The notes under the pieces are model-generated. The model did not search any database. It was not told where the DNA came from and worked only from the letters and a program-made list of their open reading frames with translations. DNA of 60,438 nucleotides from Planctomycetaceae bacterium (GTDB taxonomy: Bacteria; Planctomycetota; Planctomycetia; Pirellulales; PNKZ01): NCBI GenBank assembly GCA_016793115.1, contig JAEUIN010000339.1, forward strand, positions 1-60,438. The letters are read 5' to 3'. Shown piece after piece: positions 58,836 to 60,438 of this stretch (position 1 is the first letter of the stretch; the number at the start of each line of letters is the position of its first letter). A program made the translations under genes and the position numbers.

Positions 58836-60438
58836 TTAATACTTCGGCAACTTCACACCGCGGCTGCGGGGATCCCAGAATTCTTCATAGAGTTCCACGC
58901 CATACCCACGCCCAAGCTCCTCTTGGGCCCGCGCGGCCCAAGGCGTGCCGGGGTAATCCTTCTGCACTTGGCGGAAAAGTTCGTCGGCCTTGTCGCGCGT
59001 GGCCGCGGTGACGTCGGGCTTCAAGAGCCGCTTCACGGTGCGAATGTCCCAATTGGTCGTCGGCTTCGACGGACCGAGCGGGTTTTTGATGGCCTTCGGG
59101 TTCTTAATGAACTCGGCTAGGTACCAGCCGTATTCCTGCAAGCGAGCTTGGTAGGAGATGGTTTGAGCGTAGATCAGGTCGTAGTTGGCTTTCCAACGCA
59201 TACCCTTTTCGCGAGCCCGCATCGGCTGGACCGACTCCAAAGCCTTCTGAGCGGCTTGCAAGTACCCGATCAGGTCTTGGGCCTTCTTCATGTTCAGATT
59301 CGCTTCCGTCGCGAATGCGTTGCGATCGAGCGGGAAGTTGTCGTCGCGAACTTCCACACGGCTCAAGCCGCTGGTGAGCCCGCCGTTGGCGTATGGATTC
59401 AGGTCGGAGATGACCTTGAAGATCATTTTGCGGAAGGGCGATTGATCGCGTTCGGCGATGTAGTCGTTGCGAGCGCTCAAGTCGGGGAGGAAAGGACGCA
59501 TGGCGTCGGCGTCGTAGGCCAAGTCGGCGCGACGGCCGACGAGTTGCACTTCGGGGCTGGGGAGCATGAAGAAGATGCCGCCGGTTTGCCGGGCGATGCG
59601 CGATTGCTCATAGGGGCCGAAACCGCTGGGGAAGGCGTCCCAACGACGACGGAGCCCATTGATTTGGAGTTGCTCCGGTTGCGGGGTTTCCGGGCCGCGG
59701 TCGATCGGCAGCCAGTGAATTTGCTTGAACTCATCGGCCCAGCGCATGCGAGCGTAGGGGTAGCCGAATACTGCCTCGCGACCCAAGATGTAAACCTTAC
59801 AGTTGGCTTGCTTCAACGCGGCGATTGTCGGCTCAAGCTGCGAAATATTGGTGTTCATATCGCCGCTCTCGTCGCTGACGAGAATGATCGCCATCTGACG
59901 GTTGCCGCTCACGGCCACCTTTTGATAGTTGGCGAGAATGAAGTTCAACGCCTGGCATTGCATTTCCAGGCCGGACGGGTCGTTCGGCACGGCCTTGATC
60001 GCCGCCATGATTTCTTCCGGCTTGTAGGTCGGCTGCGGCGTGTGGTTGATCGGGGCGGCGCCGTAGCTCACCACGCCGGTCAACAGCGCGTCGTCGCGCG
60101 CGGCGGCCGAGAGGCCGAGCTCCGTGTAGACGCGTTCGACGCGGGTCATAATTTCTTCCCGGTCGTCCTGCATACTTTCCGATTGATCGAACGCCCAGCA
60201 GACGATCACTTTCCGCTTGGCGAGCATGTTCAAGAGTTCTTGCGTCATGCGGTCCATCGCATCGCCGTAGCCTTCGCTGGCGGCGAGCCCTTCGCCCAGC
60301 GTCCCTTCGGGAACGGCGGAGGCGAAGGTGCTGCCGCTTTGCGTGAAGACGTTCACGGCGCCGACGTCGACGCGCACCGCGGTCGGGCGATTGACGACCG
60401 TGGTGTTGAGCTTCGGCGCGGTGACGGCCGAGCTGATC
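58836..60438 (-). CDS. von Willebrand factor A domain protein (5' end outside window)
   Basis: The frame stays open to the window end with protein-like residues (SSAVTAPKLNTTVVNRPTA) before the GTG at 60377, so the gene continues upstream; 533 residues are visible. vWA domain with MIDAS pattern WAFDQSESMQDD and a second-strand VSDESGDMN; core strands VIVCWAFDQSES, MAIILVSDESGD, KVYILGREAVFG. The C-terminal region is helical with a tetratricopeptide-like end (ADELFRQVQKDYPGTPWAARAQEELGRGYG). Probably a metal-dependent adhesion or assembly protein; terminated by the hairpin at 58763-58805. Confidence 0.85.
   Translation of the reverse strand, partial: ISSAVTAPKLNTTVVNRPTAVRVDVGAVNVFTQSGSTFASAVPEGTLGEGLAASEGYGDAMDRMTQELLNMLAKRKVIVCWAFDQSESMQDDREEIMTRVERVYTELGLSAAARDDALLTGVVSYGAAPINHTPQPTYKPEEIMAAIKAVPNDPSGLEMQCQALNFILANYQKVAVSGNRQMAIILVSDESGDMNTNISQLEPTIAALKQANCKVYILGREAVFGYPYARMRWADEFKQIHWLPIDRGPETPQPEQLQINGLRRRWDAFPSGFGPYEQSRIARQTGGIFFMLPSPEVQLVGRRADLAYDADAMRPFLPDLSARNDYIAERDQSPFRKMIFKVISDLNPYANGGLTSGLSRVEVRDDNFPLDRNAFATEANLNMKKAQDLIGYLQAAQKALESVQPMRAREKGMRWKANYDLIYAQTISYQARLQEYGWYLAEFIKNPKAIKNPLGPSKPTTNWDIRTVKRLLKPDVTAATRDKADELFRQVQKDYPGTPWAARAQEELGRGYGVELYEEFWDPRSRGVKLPKY

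Overview
The window looks like chromosome of a GC-rich planctomycete, most likely near Pirellulales. No rRNA marker is present, so this rests on gene content and style: small Tyr-rich secreted protein of the planctomycete 'calmodulin-binding' type, zinc-ribbon-headed proteins, Tat-exported Gfo/Idh and PhoD enzymes, a giant beta-propeller/cadherin-like protein, and many short palindromic words between genes.

Layout. (1) 2-12508 (+): 3' part of a giant secreted or surface protein, made of three ~3-kb super-repeats of delta-60 propeller repeats plus Ig-like modules, seven tandem 336-bp CSPG-like repeats and a cadherin-like tail. (2) 12527-15777 (-): Mrp-type Fe-S carrier ATPase, a small unknown protein, and a PAS/AAA/Fis regulator that has lost the sigma-54 contact loop. 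(3) 15852-31401 (-): a complete 14-subunit complex I operon in the order nuoA-N, with one foreign-looking gene (four-helix bundle) wedged between nuoF and nuoG. A 20-bp palindrome upstream of nuoA matches the Rex (NADH sensor) operator, suggesting redox control of the operon. (4) 31919-42316: M20 peptidase, a second four-helix-bundle gene, a small secreted protein, MBL-fold hydrolase, SDR, PhoD phosphatase, HD phosphohydrolase, two divergent zinc-ribbon proteins and CinA. (5) 42365-49795: a large exported protein of unknown function, TsaE, ThiL, Nudix, FtsH. (6) 49931-60438: Dabb protein, alpha/beta hydrolase, HEAT protein, Gfo/Idh oxidoreductase, small membrane and unknown proteins, FAD oxidoreductase with golvesin-like tail, amidohydrolase, and the 3' part of a vWA protein.

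The most unusual signal is a family of intergenic elements built from degenerate 7-nt tandem repeats arranged as two inverted arms. Five clear cases have different heptamer words but the same period and the same inverted layout: AAGTGAT (26156-26587), AGGCGCT (33134-33616), GCGATGA (28503-28572), AAAGTCA (34139-34226) and CAGGGTT (49803-49926). A shorter one (TGAGTTA) lies between nuoM and nuoL. Both four-helix-bundle (S23/IVP-like) genes in the window sit exactly between the two arms of such an element, so the genes look like cargo of a heptamer-armed element. Three clear elements and one doubtful one lie inside the nuo operon. Heptanucleotide repeats are known from cyanobacteria (STRR sequences; the P6b stem of the tRNA-Leu intron), and S23-type genes are known inside stem-loop intervening sequences of 23S rRNA genes. 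The combination seen here, in a planctomycete and between protein genes, is the candidate new system.
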